Source: Lepraria neglecta (taxonomy: Eukaryota; Ascomycota; Lecanoromycetes; Lecanorales; Stereocaulaceae). Taken from it: a stretch of DNA of 64,000 nucleotides. A model generated the notes under the pieces. The model ran no database searches and was not told the DNA's origin. It saw only the letters and a list, made by a program, of their open reading frames with translations. The position numbers and the translations under genes were made by a program. The DNA is taken from the NCBI GenBank assembly GCA_033220425.1, contig CM065651.1, forward strand, positions 3,038,001 to 3,102,000, written 5' to 3'. The first letter of the stretch is position 1, and each line of letters begins with the position of its first letter. Of the stretch, positions 10,995 to 21,843 are shown in pieces.

Positions 10995-12331
10995 TCGTAG
11001 TATTAGATGAGTTCAAGGGGCCCTGACCAAGGGAGGAGTAGTGCTTCGTCGCAAGTTAGCAATTGAGGTTCAGGGATCCTCTTTTTCGCTCGTCGAACGT
11101 ATGCTTGTCAGAATGCAAGATAAGAGGATCTGGGCTTCAGGACAGAGCAAAACTAATGTCGCCTAGACGAGAGTGTGTTCAATTGCTCTGAACAAAAGAT
11201 CCACGAGTAAGATCCGGTTATCGCAGTCAGCAAAAAAGTTGAAGCTTCGTATTTAAGGTCCATTAACAATCGGAGCTTGGCCAGGGTCTAAGGCCGCTAA
11301 AAATGGGATGGTTGAGCGCCCCTAAGCGCCCGGGCCCAAAATTTCGATCTTAGTGCACCCACAACCTATTCAACGCGCAGATTTCTATTCGGTCACCGAA
11401 ATAGTGGGCCCTAGGATACACTAGGTGTCTGCAGAATAGCTAGTAGTCGATCAACAGCGCTCACTAGTCCCTGAGACTGTATGCTTGCTCTGCCCACAAC
11501 CTCCCTCGGCGGAAAGTTCTTGACCTCTAACATGTCTGACTCAAGCTGTAAACAGTCTTCCAATCATTGATCCAGTGACTACAACTACGCGGTCGATCTG
11601 TCCAGTCCAAGGTGTCACAAAACACGAGTCCCAGAGGCTACCACCCGGATTACTTTGCAACCCACAAGTCATTCAACGTCTCCTTCTGTCCCTGTCTGCT
11701 TACTGCCCAAGACTGTGTATGCCTCTCCTCACCTCTCCTTGGATCAGCCGGGACGTCATTAGACAGGCTGCATTTGCTTGCGCGTTAGAAACTTCGTGCT
11801 GATCTCTTTCTCCTTGAATCTTTCATTATAAGCATGTAGCAGAATGACTTCTATATTCCTTAGTTCTACAAGAAGAAAATCGATAGGATTGCCCAATGGC
11901 TCCTAGGGACCGCTGGGCGAAAAGGCTACATCTGGCGGGTAAACCTCCTGTGTAGGCAATACAGCAAAACGATGATGCAAGAAGATCCAGAATCTGGAGG
12001 CAGGAAGCAGGAGGCAGGGATTTAAACAAGCAGTCGAACGCAATCAGGATGCGTCTTCGTGGGCTATCTAATCTACGGTGGAGGATAAGATAGACTTGTA
12101 AGCACTTTTGCTGGGGAAATCAAACGCATAAACTTGCTGACACGGACTCTGACAGAGCTAGTACAAGAGGAATGGAATCATGTTTGAAAATCAGGAAGTC
12201 TCTTCTCATCAGAGTCTCAGGAAACGTCCATTATATCGCCAAGACGTACCATCCTCTAAGCCTCGACCGAGACTTAGATTTCACTGTCGCTATCCACGTC
12301 ATGTCATGTTGCCACGTCTCCGAGATAAATC
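10995..12331. other. Upstream region of yhm2, otherwise empty
   Basis: 1.3 kb with no supportable ORF. The 250 bp next to yhm2 should hold its promoter. A GC-rich patch near 11310-11340 (GCGCCCCTAAGCGCCCGGGC) stands out, but I cannot assign it a function. Confidence 0.45.
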
Positions 12332-13370
12332 TTACGCATCCTCATCAAATCGGGTCGAAGACCCGACCCCTGGAGAGCTCTCCCTATCTTTTGTTTTCTT
12401 CAATCGATTATCATGAAACCGAATCCCTTTATCCAACCACCTCGACACAGCCTTGTAACCCTTCTCCATCTCGGCGATAAGTTTGGCTTCCTTTACCGGG
12501 CACTTGGAGTAAACAGCCGGGCGCTCATCGTCAAATTCGTGCTCGAAAATCTTCGGATTGAAGTTGATCGCTCTCCTCTTATTAATCCTCGCCTCCGCGG
12601 GCGTCGCCACGCTGTAGAGACCGTTCTCAGCCCGCGGACCCTCGAAAGGCAGGACCGTCACCGGCGGCATAGAGAATAGTACCCAGTCTTTGGACTCATG
12701 AACCTCGCTCGGGGTGATTCGCAGAACCTCCAAGGTGCTTAGATGGGAGAGCGCCTTCTCAACCAGCATACGGAAAGATTTGAGCTTGATGTCCTGGTCC
12801 TCCTCGCCATAGCCAGGAGCGTCGCAGCAGAGGATACACTGCCTGGGCGTAGATGTGACGCATTCTTTATCGATGGCAAGGAACACAAATCGCGTAAAAT
12901 GCTTGAGACTAGTACTATGATCCAAGGGACGCATACGAGTCTTGTCAAACTCGTAGACTTCGTCCACTGTGCAACGCAGAAAGGGCGTTAGCCCATCGTC
13001 GAGCTTGGCTCTCCCCTCCTCGTCGAGGAATTTGTCCGGATCATTATTGATGGGAGAATCTTCGGAGCGGATCTCAAGCAAGATGAGGTATTCCTCGCTG
13101 CTCGCAAAGTCTGCGAGTGAATCAAAATATTGTTGTCTGTGTGGCTGTATTAATGCATCCATGTCGCAGTATACCTCATCTGGAACTTCTGTCAAAAAGA
13201 AGATGGGGAGATATGACTTATTCTCTCTCTAGGCTCGTGAGAAATCGTCTTCCACGTTATCTTCTGGTGACTTAGCCTCTCTGTCTTCTCCATTAGGCGG
13301 CATCCCTACCTCCATCGGAGCCACGACACGGATTTATATCCTGCCGCTCTTCTTGGCCGGAGTCTGACAT
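12332..13370 (-). CDS. Unrecognised acidic fungal protein
   Basis: Two exons, 13370-13310 and 13188-12332, joined in phase so that MSDSGQEERQDINPCRGSDG continues into EVPDEVYCDMDALIQPH. The intron has GTAGGG...TTTTTGACAG ends. The product is ~305 residues, acidic in the N-terminal half and basic at the C-terminus (RLKKTKDRESS). No signal peptide, membrane helix or catalytic motif is visible. Phrases such as FTRFVFLAIDKECVTSTPRQCILCCDAPGYG and LSTLEVLRITPSEV suggest a globular centre. Without the first exon the longer frame has no ATG near its start, which is why I added the exon. I do not recognise the family. Confidence 0.65.
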
Positions 13371-13746
13371 GATGGAGTCCGCCGGAACGATGTCAAGACA
13401 CTGTCGAACTGGTTATCGCATGACTATAACTGCAAGGCTCATTAGGTTGTAATGAGCAATAATTGAATAGGAAAGACGAATGGCCCACTACGGGGTACCA
13501 TATTTAGCATTTAGGCATCTACGCGTATCTGCGTCACGAACGAATCAATTCATTGTATTCATCATCGAGATATAGATCCGGAGAAGAGAGGAGAGGTCAT
13601 GTAGTACAACGCTGATATTGAATATACGCCAAAGACAGTCTATTTAGGTAATACAACCGCATAACTCAATCCCTGAGCTTTCCCTAATCATCTCAAACTT
13701 TTCCCTCCCGCATAGAACTCTCCTCCTACCTGCAACGACCTCATTC
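13371..13746. other. Intergenic
   Basis: 375 bp holding the 3' UTR of cit1 and the promoter of the unknown gene to its left. Nothing specific is recognised. Confidence 0.45.
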
Positions 13747-15338
13747 TTACAACGTAGCACCGACAAGCTTAGCCCAAGCTTCCGTGCTGAACGATTTAGG
13801 ACGCTCAATTGGTGCTCCAACCGCACGATCGATGATGATTTGTGGCAGGACGCCGATAGCGCGTGAGACGCCAAAGAGCACAGTATAAAAGCTGGCCTCC
13901 GTTAAGCCATAGTACTGCAACAAGACACCGGAGTGCGCATCAACGTTGGGATACGGGTTCTTCGTCTTTCCATGCTCAGTCAAGACACCAGGAGCGATCT
14001 TATACACTTGGCTGACGAGCTTGAACATAGGGTCATCGGGGAGGTGCTTGAGAGCAAATTCGCGCTGGGATATGTAGCGGGGGTCGGTTTTGCGGAGGAC
14101 GGCGTGGCCGTAGCCGGGGACGACTTGCCCGGATTTCAGGGTCGACCAGAGGTAGTCTGTTATGGCTTTGTCTGAGAGGTCGGAGCCGATTGCTTTCTTC
14201 ATCTTTTGGAGCCAGTTGAGAACTTCTTGATTTGCTCTGGCGGGTTGTCAGTAAGAGTCTAATTGGGGTTAGGATTGGGAAATGAACGTACAGGCCGTGG
14301 AGGGGGCCAGCTAGGCCATTCAGACCAGCTGAGAGTGAAAGCATGGGGGAGCTGAGCGCGCTCCCGACGAGATGCGTGGTGTGTGCGCTGACGTTGCCGC
14401 CCTCGTGGTCGGTGTGGATGGTGAGGTATAAGCGCATGAGCTCGACAAAGTCCTTGTTCTCAGCGAAGCCGAGCTGGTTGGCGAAGTTGTATGAGTAGTC
14501 CTTGTCCTTGAGTACGGCTGGCACCTTGCCGTCCTTGTAGACGTTGCGGTAGATACGTGCAGCAATCGTGGGTAGCTTGGCAATCAAGTCCATTGAGTCC
14601 TCGAAGGCGTGGCTCCAGTATTCTGTCTTGGGCATACCCTTGGCATAAGCTTTAGAAAAGGCAGATTCGTGCTCGAGAGCAGTGACAGCAAGGGAGAATT
14701 GGGCCATTGGGTGCAAGTCGCTCGGGCAGCGGTCGATGAGCTCCTCGATGAATTTGGGAACGTCTGAGCGGGCGGCCCATTCGGCAGAGAGATCGCGGAC
14801 TTGTTGCTCGCTGGGGACTTCTCCGGTCAAGAGGAGCCAGAAAAGACCTGAACGTGGGTTAATACAAGATACGAGGCTACGTTCATTTGCGGCGTCAAAC
14901 CTTCGGGCAATGGCTCTTGTCCACCAGGAGCCTTGGGCAGTTGCTCCTGGCATTCTGGGATTGTTCTCCCTCTGAAACGAATGCCCTCTTCGGAGTCGAG
15001 CACAGAGCCCTCCCAGACCAGTGACTTGATGCCACGAGCTCCACCGTAGACCTGGTCAAGAGTGACCTCACCAACGACCTTTGAGCCGTGTTCTTTCCTC
15101 AGCTTCTTGATCTTCTCAATCTCCTTGGGGAGATTGTCGGCAAAGGTGTCTTTCAGTGTCTGTGAAGTGCAATTAGCCAACTTCAACAAAAGCAAGTACT
15201 GGAAACGTAGGATCTTACCTTTGTCTTAGCTGAAGAGTAGCATCGTAAGCTGTTGAAAGCAATTGATTTAGCTGGCGATCGGACTGAGGAGAGAGCTGGA
15301 CGGAGGGCAGCATTGCTGAAACGCAAAGCTGTAGCCAT
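13747..15338 (-). CDS. cit1: Mitochondrial citrate synthase
   Basis: Exons 15338-15219, 15159-14901, 14847-14292 and 14236-13747. The protein begins [20 protein letters not shown] followed by FNSLRCYSS, a mitochondrial presequence with a typical processing region. The enzyme condenses oxaloacetate and acetyl-CoA to citrate in the matrix, the entry step of the TCA cycle. Catalytic regions are present: the first histidine region [21 protein letters not shown], the second histidine in [13 protein letters not shown], and the aspartate in [15 protein letters not shown]. The C-terminus is [10 protein letters not shown]. Total length (~470 residues) is normal. It is divergent from nrd1 and shares an 818-bp promoter interval with it. 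Confidence 0.97.
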
Positions 15339-16156
15339 GATTGGTGTATAGTTCGAAAAGTCAATTGAATGAGAAATGTAAGCTTGGATGGAGGAGCTCC
15401 AAGCTGGAATAAAATTCCGTTTCCAACACAATATGTAGAGGGGGTTAAAATGGCTTCAGCGCTAAGTAAAAGCTCCCCAAGCCGACGTTTGCCGAATCTT
15501 TTCGGGGAGTTTTCACACTCCACAAGCCTGCCTCAATCGAGTACATGTGTTGTAGATGCTGATTGGAAGCTTCTCAGCCTCCTCCTTCACAGCATCAGTC
15601 AGCTTACACGTCGAAGTCCGTGATCTTCCGTCTTCCCTTGCCTTGTCACCAGATATAGACTTTACCGGATCAGTTCTAGCGTGGGAGTCCTGCGCAAAGA
15701 CAAAACTCAGTCATCAATCGGCCTTCCACTTCCTCCCTCCATCCATCATCAACTTCATCCACAGCACCAACTTCTCGTCACTAGCTTTGAGAAACTAACA
15801 TCAACTCATATGCTGCATGGTCTGGGGTGTAGTGAGAGCTATCTTGTATCGGTTGCAATACTGCAGGGTCGTGAGATCTTGTGCTGATCGGGCAGAAGAG
15901 TGACTTTTAATCCGCGACCGGCCAGACTACATCTCACCTCATTCAGCCATCTCGACACGACACACACCCTCATCGACAGCTCTCAAGTTCTCACCAATAC
16001 CTTTCCTTCTGTCATCTTTGATAGCAAATACATCGAGGCAACGCCTGCAGAGCACTTAGTTGTACTGTGACCGTAATCTCTTCATTGCTTCGAGGCCTTC
16101 GTTGCCTACGACTGAGTTAGCTGAAGTAAGCTGTATCAACATCAAGTTCGTCCATC
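15339..16156. promoter_or_regulatory. Divergent promoter interval between cit1 and nrd1
   Basis: 818 bp containing both promoters. It is pyrimidine-rich on the plus strand near 15700-15790 and 15920-16020 (CATCTCACCTCATTC, ATCGACACGACACACACC), as is common in leaders of well-expressed fungal genes. No TATA box is evident. Confidence 0.4.
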
Positions 16157-18774
16157 ATGTCGTCCTGCGTAGCGGAACTCGACAGCATTCTCCAGTCTAT
16201 GCTGGCTCTCAAGCCACCTGGAATCACTGGAGGCAAGGTCTCGAGCATCACCGCTCTCTGCAATACCAACATACAAGTATGTCAAGCCCACCTCCCACTC
16301 CCCGACTCGGACTCCGAACACAGGCTAATTCTATTTGATGCTCTACAGTCCGAAACCGTCCTCATCCAACGCGTCTACACACACTTCAAAAAGGCTCCTG
16401 CAACACATAAGCTAGGCGTTCTCTATGTCGTAGATTCTGTAACGCGAGCATGGGTAGAACAGGCACGCAAGGCTGGGCAGACATTTGGGCCATCTGCACC
16501 AGATGGTACCTTTGCTGCCGGTGTCAATCGTGTCACAGAGCTGTTACCTTCGTTCATGACTGACATTATCACAAACGCGCCCGAAGATCAAAAGGTACGC
16601 TTCCTAGAGAGCCCACTTGAAGCTTTAGATCCCTCGTCTGGCAACTCGGATGCTACCATCATTGCTGTCAGATTGCTTTGTCCCTATAAAAATCAGAGAG
16701 TTCTCTTCCCCTGTATCCATGTGTAATCCTTAACTCACGTATGCTTCTGGTAATAGGATAAAGTTTTGAAGCTTCTTGATATTTGGGAGCGTGGGAATAC
16801 CTTCCCAAGTGCAATGCTTTCCGGTTTTAAGCAGCGGCTGACTGCTCCTACTTCGAGTGGTAAGAATCCCCAATCGTATGCTGCTGCTTTTCAGACGAGA
16901 AAAAATCTGCCGTAAAAAAGGCCGGCTTCTGATACATTTCATTTTCTGTAGATCCACGATCAACGACACCAACAGGAACCCCTCCTAAGGACTTCATCTC
17001 ACTAAACGACCCTAATGCGAGTGCAGGTACTGGTGCCGCAGCAGATACATCGAAAATCCTAAAGGCTCTTGCAGACATGGCTAAAACAAACACACAAGCG
17101 ACTGGGATACCTTCCCAGGCTAATACAAGCAATGTACCAAACTTACAGAATGCATTTCTGCAGAACATGCCTTCGTCCGTAAACTCAGCTCCCTCTGTAC
17201 CGCCCGCTACTCAGGCTGTAAATGTACCCGGGGCTATGAATGGTGCAAATCCCTTTGCTGGATTGATGAGTAGTGTTCCAAACTTCGCACAGAATATGGG
17301 TCAGACCATGCCTAGTGGCCAGACAAACATGCTAGCAAACCCAACGGTGCCTACAGGTCCTACACCTGCCGCTCTACAGCAGCAAGTACAACTTCTTTCA
17401 ATGCTACAAGCTCAAGGTGTCCCCCAAGATCAATGGGCTCCTTTGCTGCAAGTTCTCATGCAGGCTGGTGCCGCTGGTGGTGCGCCGAATGCTGCGGCCC
17501 AGTCTGGGTACGGAGGTTATGGGAGGGATGATCCGTCACGTGACCGTAGTGGGTATAATGACCAGTACAATATGCGCTCCCCCTCAGGCCGATATAGAGA
17601 CCGCTCTCGTTCTCGTTCTCCTGGAGGCTATGGTAGACGTCGTGATAGCCCCCCTCGTCGTCGTGATAGTCCCACCTACGGCGACTATGGTCGCGGGGGT
17701 CCGAGGCGTCAAGGTCAAGGCGGAGGCCGAGATTATCGTCAACGAAGCCCACAGGACCGCTATCGTAGGAGTGATAGTCCCCGACGTCAAGAGCAAACAT
17801 TGCCTCCTCCAGGTCCAAAGCACATCGAGTATGACCATGCTCTTCCGCCTAACCACATTAAGGGTAGGTCGCATGCACTTCCCTCCAACAAACAAAACTC
17901 ATACTGACAATCGGACCAGTCCTCAGCCGTACCCTCTTCGTTGGTGGAGTCACGTAAGTAAAAATCCCAATGAAAGCACTCGTACAAATTCTAACATTTT
18001 CGAAGTTCATCGGAAGAAGTCCTCCGCGGAATCTTCGATAAATTCGGTCTAGTCCAGACCTGCATCGTCAATGTTGAGAAGCGCCACGCCTTCGTCAAGA
18101 TGCTTGCTCGCGACGATGCCATGCGCGCTAAAGAAGGAATGGAGCGTTACAAGTCTGCTGAAATGCAGCTTCGAGTAAGTCATGATCATCTTTCGCCTCC
18201 AAGCAGGTTTTCGGCCCCCAAAATACTACGTTTGCTAACTTGCTTTTTCCTAGACTCGATGGGGTGTCGGCTTTGGACCCCGCGATTGCAGCGACTACCA
18301 GACTGGTATCAGCATCATCCCAATTGATCGTTTGACCGATGCAGATCGCAAATGGATGTTGACCGCGGAATACGGGGGCACTGGCGGCAAAGATATCCAG
18401 CCTGGCATGGTCGTCGAAGAGCCTGACATTGAGATTGGTGCTGGTGTATCGTCAAAGGGTAAGCTGATCCAAAGGTCTCGAACCCATGAGCTGTACTAAC
18501 ATATTCCACAGCTATCAGCAGACGTATGGCCACAGACAAGGGTGGATCACAAGGTCCACGTTCCACTCGCGATGGTCCAACCAACCAAGCTCCTCAGCAG
18601 CGTTACCGCCAACCCGAGCGCGACAACCGTGACGCCAATAACATCGGAGTTGCTCCTGCTGTACCTGGGTTCGGTTTCCAGTTCCCTGGTATGCCTAATG
18701 GCTTCCAATTCCCACCCGGCTTCGTCATGCCCGGAAGCACGCCTGCGCAACCCCCGCCTCCCGGTGCCTCTTAA
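16157..18774 (+). CDS. nrd1: Nrd1/Seb1-type RNA-binding transcription termination factor
   Basis: Exons 16157-16276, 16349-16594, 16757-16859, 16952-17863, 17920-17953, 18006-18174, 18254-18458 and 18512-18774. An N-terminal CTD-interacting domain spans roughly residues 1-150 (ELDSILQSMLALKPPGITGGK, THKLGVLYVVDSVTRAW, DKVLKLLDIWERGNTFP). A Gln/Ala/Pro-rich linker and an RS/RG-rich stretch follow (DRSRSRSPGGYGRR). The RRM starts SRTLFVGGVT and has KRHAFVKMLARDDAM as RNP1. The Nrd1-specific extension RWGVGFGPRDCSDYQTGISIIPIDRLTDADRKW confirms the family. It binds the Ser-phosphorylated RNA polymerase II tail and nascent RNA to direct termination. Exons 5 and 6 are short (34 and 169 nt) and split the RRM. 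Confidence 0.95.
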
Positions 18775-19372
18775 ACGATAATCTTCCCACAAGTTCCAGC
18801 TCTCTATTCAGCATCAGCAAATGGCGTTGGGGATCCTCGAAACTATTAGCGGCATATTCCAGGCGGCGTTCAAGACGATACAAACTACACTACGGCTCGA
18901 GCTCATGTATGAGAGGCTTGGCTTCTTTGCTAGACACTCAGGCGCAAAATTCCTTACTTTTTCATTCGCAGCATTGCAGGAGCTACGGCGCCGGCGATAC
19001 GACTTTTTACTACCACGCCATTCGGTACGCCGGATGAACATGCGGACCTCTTTTCTTCGACTCGCACCATTGCAGGAGATACGTTGACGGCATTTCAATC
19101 AACCGTCAGCAATAGCCTCAGTCAGTATGCCGGTCGGGACATTTAGGGGCGGACGTTCAAGGGCAGGGGCCTCAACCAGTGTGCTGGATGAGGCAACCAC
19201 AGAAGGATTTGCCAGGGCTACAATTTCTTTACTGAAGTGCTCAAATTATGCGTGCATGCTTGCTTCCACGGAATCTCGAGACTGGCTGTTCACTTTAGGA
19301 CAGGAAAATACTCATGCGTATGCTTGTATCATAGAACGATCACGGAAACTTGCTCGCAGTTAATACTTCATT
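18775..19372. other. Intergenic, no supported gene
   Basis: About 600 bp downstream of nrd1. An 88-codon ORF at 18821-19087 (MALGILETISGIFQAAF...) has a mildly hydrophobic N-terminus but no intron, homology or other support. Confidence 0.4.
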
Positions 19373-19489
19373 TCAATACTGATCCTCCATATGCAACGTG
19401 AGACTCGATGCAGTGATTTCCTCCCACTTGATGTGAACGGTAAGATGAATCAACCCTTTCTTTATCCAGCGCCTACTCCTTTCCCAACA

Positions 19490-19755
19490 TCTCTCTCCGC
19501 CATCATCTCCTAGCCAATACCGAAGGCGCCGCAAAGCCAGAGGCTGCGTCACAAGGGTTGTTACCATGAGCTTCACATAGATCTAACAGCGCGCGCGGTT
19601 GTTCGTCTCAGATTGGGCTCTGTTAGGAGGGTGCGGGGTTGGTCGATAGCTGCGATCTATAAATAAGGAGGAGAGTTAGTGGTAGGGATATTAGGTGGCG
19701 GATGGGAAAGGGTTGGATGGCGTACTATCGTTGATGTTGAGTTGGTGCTCGACAT
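19490..19755 (-). pseudogene. Array copy A, frameshifted small gene
   Basis: Exon 1 (19755-19726) has an intact ATG and reads MSSTNSTSTI before a GTACGC donor. The acceptor TTTATAG precedes exon 2 at 19656. In phase it reads IAAIDQPRTLLTEPNLRRTTARA and stops. A one-base shift near the NNRA-equivalent position restores LLDLCEAHGNNPCDAASGF, the family's Cys motif, but the frame ends soon after and the hydrophobic tail seen in the other copies is missing. The start and intron are intact but the product would be truncated. Confidence 0.6.
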
Positions 19756-19898
19756 TATGAGGACTTTGATTTGGAGTTCGGTGGTGTCTGTTCGTTGATG
19801 TGGCTGTAGTAGAACAGAAGTTTAGGATTCTATAGTCAATGCTCTTGGACGAAAAAGAGAAGAACAAAACTGTAGGATTGAGCGTTGAGAGGAGTTGT

Positions 19899-19917
19899 CG
19901 TGTGGAGCAAAGCCAAG
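19899..19917 (-). promoter_or_regulatory. Conserved upstream box, copy A
   Basis: Minus-strand CTTGGCTTTGCTCCACACG, 144 bp upstream of the copy A ATG. It aligns without gaps to boxes upstream of the other three copies. Confidence 0.5.
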
Positions 19918-20147
19918 ATACCATTGAGTTAATTGTATGTCATTCTTTGGTACAGCTTGGCTTTTGCGTGCACCTAAGGAAGGTAGGCTTTTACATCGAT
20001 AGCCAACAAATTTTGAGACTCCTTTAAAGAGTGGTCACTATCTCTGCAGCATTCACTTAGCAACCAAGCATCACAACTAAATATAAACCCCAAAGCCGCA
20101 TATCCAATCCCACCTCATCTTCCTTCTAACCCTCATCCTCCAAAATC

Positions 20148-20426
20148 TCATTGCCTAAACCCCATTAAAAGTACCGTTCCTAACACAGTCATTGTCATCA
20201 TTAATGTCGACGGCACTACGAGTCCTGAGGCTCCAGCGCATAGGCCGCCGCCCTCGTTTTCACATAAAGCTGATAGCGCGCGGTTGTTCACCTGAGACCG
20301 GAAGAGGATTTCTGTTAGGAGGGCGCGGAAATGTTCGAGCTGGGACGTGGGGTTAGTGTTGGATTATAGGCAAGGTGTCAAAGGGTTTTGGAGGCTTACG
20401 GTTGTGGTTGCTGAGTTGGTCGACAC
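20148..20426 (-). pseudogene. Array copy B, start codon lost
   Basis: The position aligned to the ATG of copies A and C is GTG here (20426-20424), with stops just upstream, so no start is available. The rest is intact: STNSATTT, then a GTAAGC donor and CCCAG acceptor. Exon 2 encodes LEHFRALLTEILFRSQVNNR, ALSALCE, GLCAGASGLVVPS and the hydrophobic LMMTMTVLGTVLLMGF, ending in RQ and a stop. This copy shows the family plan most clearly: S/T/N-rich head, amphipathic helix, two Cys, and a C-terminal hydrophobic segment that could be a tail anchor or a GPI-type signal. Confidence 0.6.
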
Positions 20427-20576
20427 TTTGAGAAGTTAGGTATTTTATTCCGTGCTTGGAGTTTGGCGGGCTTCTAGGTGTAGGAAGTAGTAGACGGCGA
20501 AAATTAAAAAACCTTGCAATTTGTATCTCCGGAGGAGACTAATGAGAACATTGTGGTTACATGGCTTGAAAGAGGG

Positions 20577-20595
20577 AGTGTGGAGCGAAACCAAG
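20577..20595 (-). promoter_or_regulatory. Conserved upstream box, copy B
   Basis: Minus-strand CTTGGTTTCGCTCCACACT, about 150 bp upstream of the copy B start position. Confidence 0.5.
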
Positions 20596-20760
20596 GTTTG
20601 ACTGAGGAAAATGAACGCTTATTGTTCTGTGCTTGTCTGCTTTCGCAATCACTAAGCATTTGATGTCGGATCTAAATGCCACTTTTCAATAATCAATTAG
20701 GTGTTTTAACTTGGTTGAAATCCCAAAGCCGCTATCTGATGCCACTCTATCTCCCGCCAA

Positions 20761-21031
20761 CCTCGTCAACATCCACACAGCTAGCACACAGGTAATGATA
20801 TTCACCACCATTGCTGGCACTACCAGACCCGGTGCTGCTCAACACCACGGTTGAGCTGTGCATATTTTCGCCAGTGCGTGCTTGTTTTCTTCATATTGGG
20901 ACAGGATGGAGGGCAGAGTTGTGGCGAGGTGGTCTATTGCTGTGATCTGGGGAGATGAGTCAGATGTAGAAGACGGATTGGGAGAAAGGAGGGAAACTTA
21001 AGATGGTGTTTGTTGAGTTGGTGGTGGACAT
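20761..21031 (-). pseudogene. Array copy C, nonsense and donor-site mutations
   Basis: The ATG at 21031 is intact (MSTTNSTNTI), but the splice donor expected right after it reads TTAAGT instead of GTAAGT. The second exon starts after CCCCAG near 20953 and reads ITAIDHLATTLPSILSQYEE, NKHALAKICTAQPWC, then an in-frame TGA where other copies have a Ser or Gly-Ala run, then AAPGLVVPAMVVNIITCVLA. Two independent lesions make it non-functional. Confidence 0.6.
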
Positions 21032-21184
21032 TTTGAGGGGTTTGCGTGTTGGTTGTTGGAATTTGTGGTGCTGGATTTGGTAGTGATACTGGCGCCTTGG
21101 ATTAGTGAAGTATAAACGAATGCTGTAAGGGAAATATTCAGACAAGCAGGTGACGAGGTTGAGACGATAACGCCCGAAAAAGAG

Positions 21185-21203
21185 CGTATGGGGCGAAGCG
21201 AAG
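21185..21203 (-). promoter_or_regulatory. Conserved upstream box, copy C
   Basis: Minus-strand CTTCGCTTCGCCCCATACG, 154 bp upstream of the copy C ATG. It is the most diverged of the four. Confidence 0.45.
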
Positions 21204-21365
21204 TTTTATTGAGGTAATCTTCTGGCATGTCTTGGCTTTTTGAGCTTGGGTCAAAGCTTTCGAGCGTTAAGATCCAAAAACAGAGCCTGACGATTTCTGT
21301 GGGTAATTCGACGCAATCAGGTGCTGATTTGACTGAAACCCTAAGGTCACTCGTTCAATACCACC

Positions 21366-21719
21366 TCATCCTCCATCCTCCTCCACACGCAACCCTGATC
21401 TCCCACCACCCATCAAGACCAGCACACAAAGCACAGCCATCATCGTGACCAAGACTGAAGGCGACAATAGTCCTGGCGCTGCTGAACAAGCGTGGTGACC
21501 TTCACAAAGAGCTTTCAAGGCGCGGTTGTTCTTTTCAGCCTCGGCCAGGATCGAGTCCAATTTCTCGAGCTGGAAAGTTCAGTCAGTGGTGAACAATAGG
21601 GTTTATGGAAAACCGCGGAAGCTTACGATTGTGGTTGTTGCGTTGGCGGTGGACACCTTGAGGAGTTTTGGAGTTGGGGGGTTTCGTTGTATTCCTTGAG
21701 GTATAAACGGTGCTGGCAT
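21366..21719 (-). CDS. Array copy D, possibly intact small membrane/secreted protein
   Basis: The aligned family start is GTG (21656), but an in-frame ATG at 21719 gives an N-terminal extension (MPAPFIPQGIQRNPPTPKLL) before VSTANATTTI. The intron has GTAAGC...TTTCCAG ends, and exon 2 begins at 21570. It reads LEKLDSILAEAEKNNRALK, ALCEGHHACSAAPGLLSPS, then a hydrophobic VLVTMMAVLCVLVLMGGG and a charged tail RSGLRVEEDGG. The predicted product is ~95-100 residues. The family is unknown to me. A C-terminal hydrophobic stretch followed by a short charged tail would fit a tail-anchored protein. This is the only copy without an internal stop or frameshift, so it is the best candidate for a surviving member. 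Confidence 0.45.
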
Positions 21720-21824
21720 AGGTAGATTTTAGTCAATCAATGGGAAGTTCTTAAAAATTTGTAATAGAATAATGGGAACATCATAGCGTTAAAGCGCGCA
21801 GATTGTGGCAAGGCTTGGTGGAGT

Positions 21825-21843
21825 TCGTGTGGAGTAACGCCAA
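21825..21843 (-). promoter_or_regulatory. Conserved upstream box, copy D
   Basis: Minus-strand CTTGGCGTTACTCCACACG, 106 bp upstream of the usable ATG and 169 bp upstream of the aligned family start. Confidence 0.5.

Noticed and set aside
11826-12029. 67-codon minus-strand ORF in the yhm2 upstream region
   Set aside because: Short, no splice sites and no conserved motif.
17417-18052. 211-codon ORF overlapping nrd1
   Set aside because: Alternate frame of the RS/RG-rich nrd1 exon, where low complexity keeps other frames open.
18821-19087. 88-codon plus-strand ORF after nrd1
   Set aside because: No similarity to anything nearby and no intron or conserved motif. Kept only as a remark.
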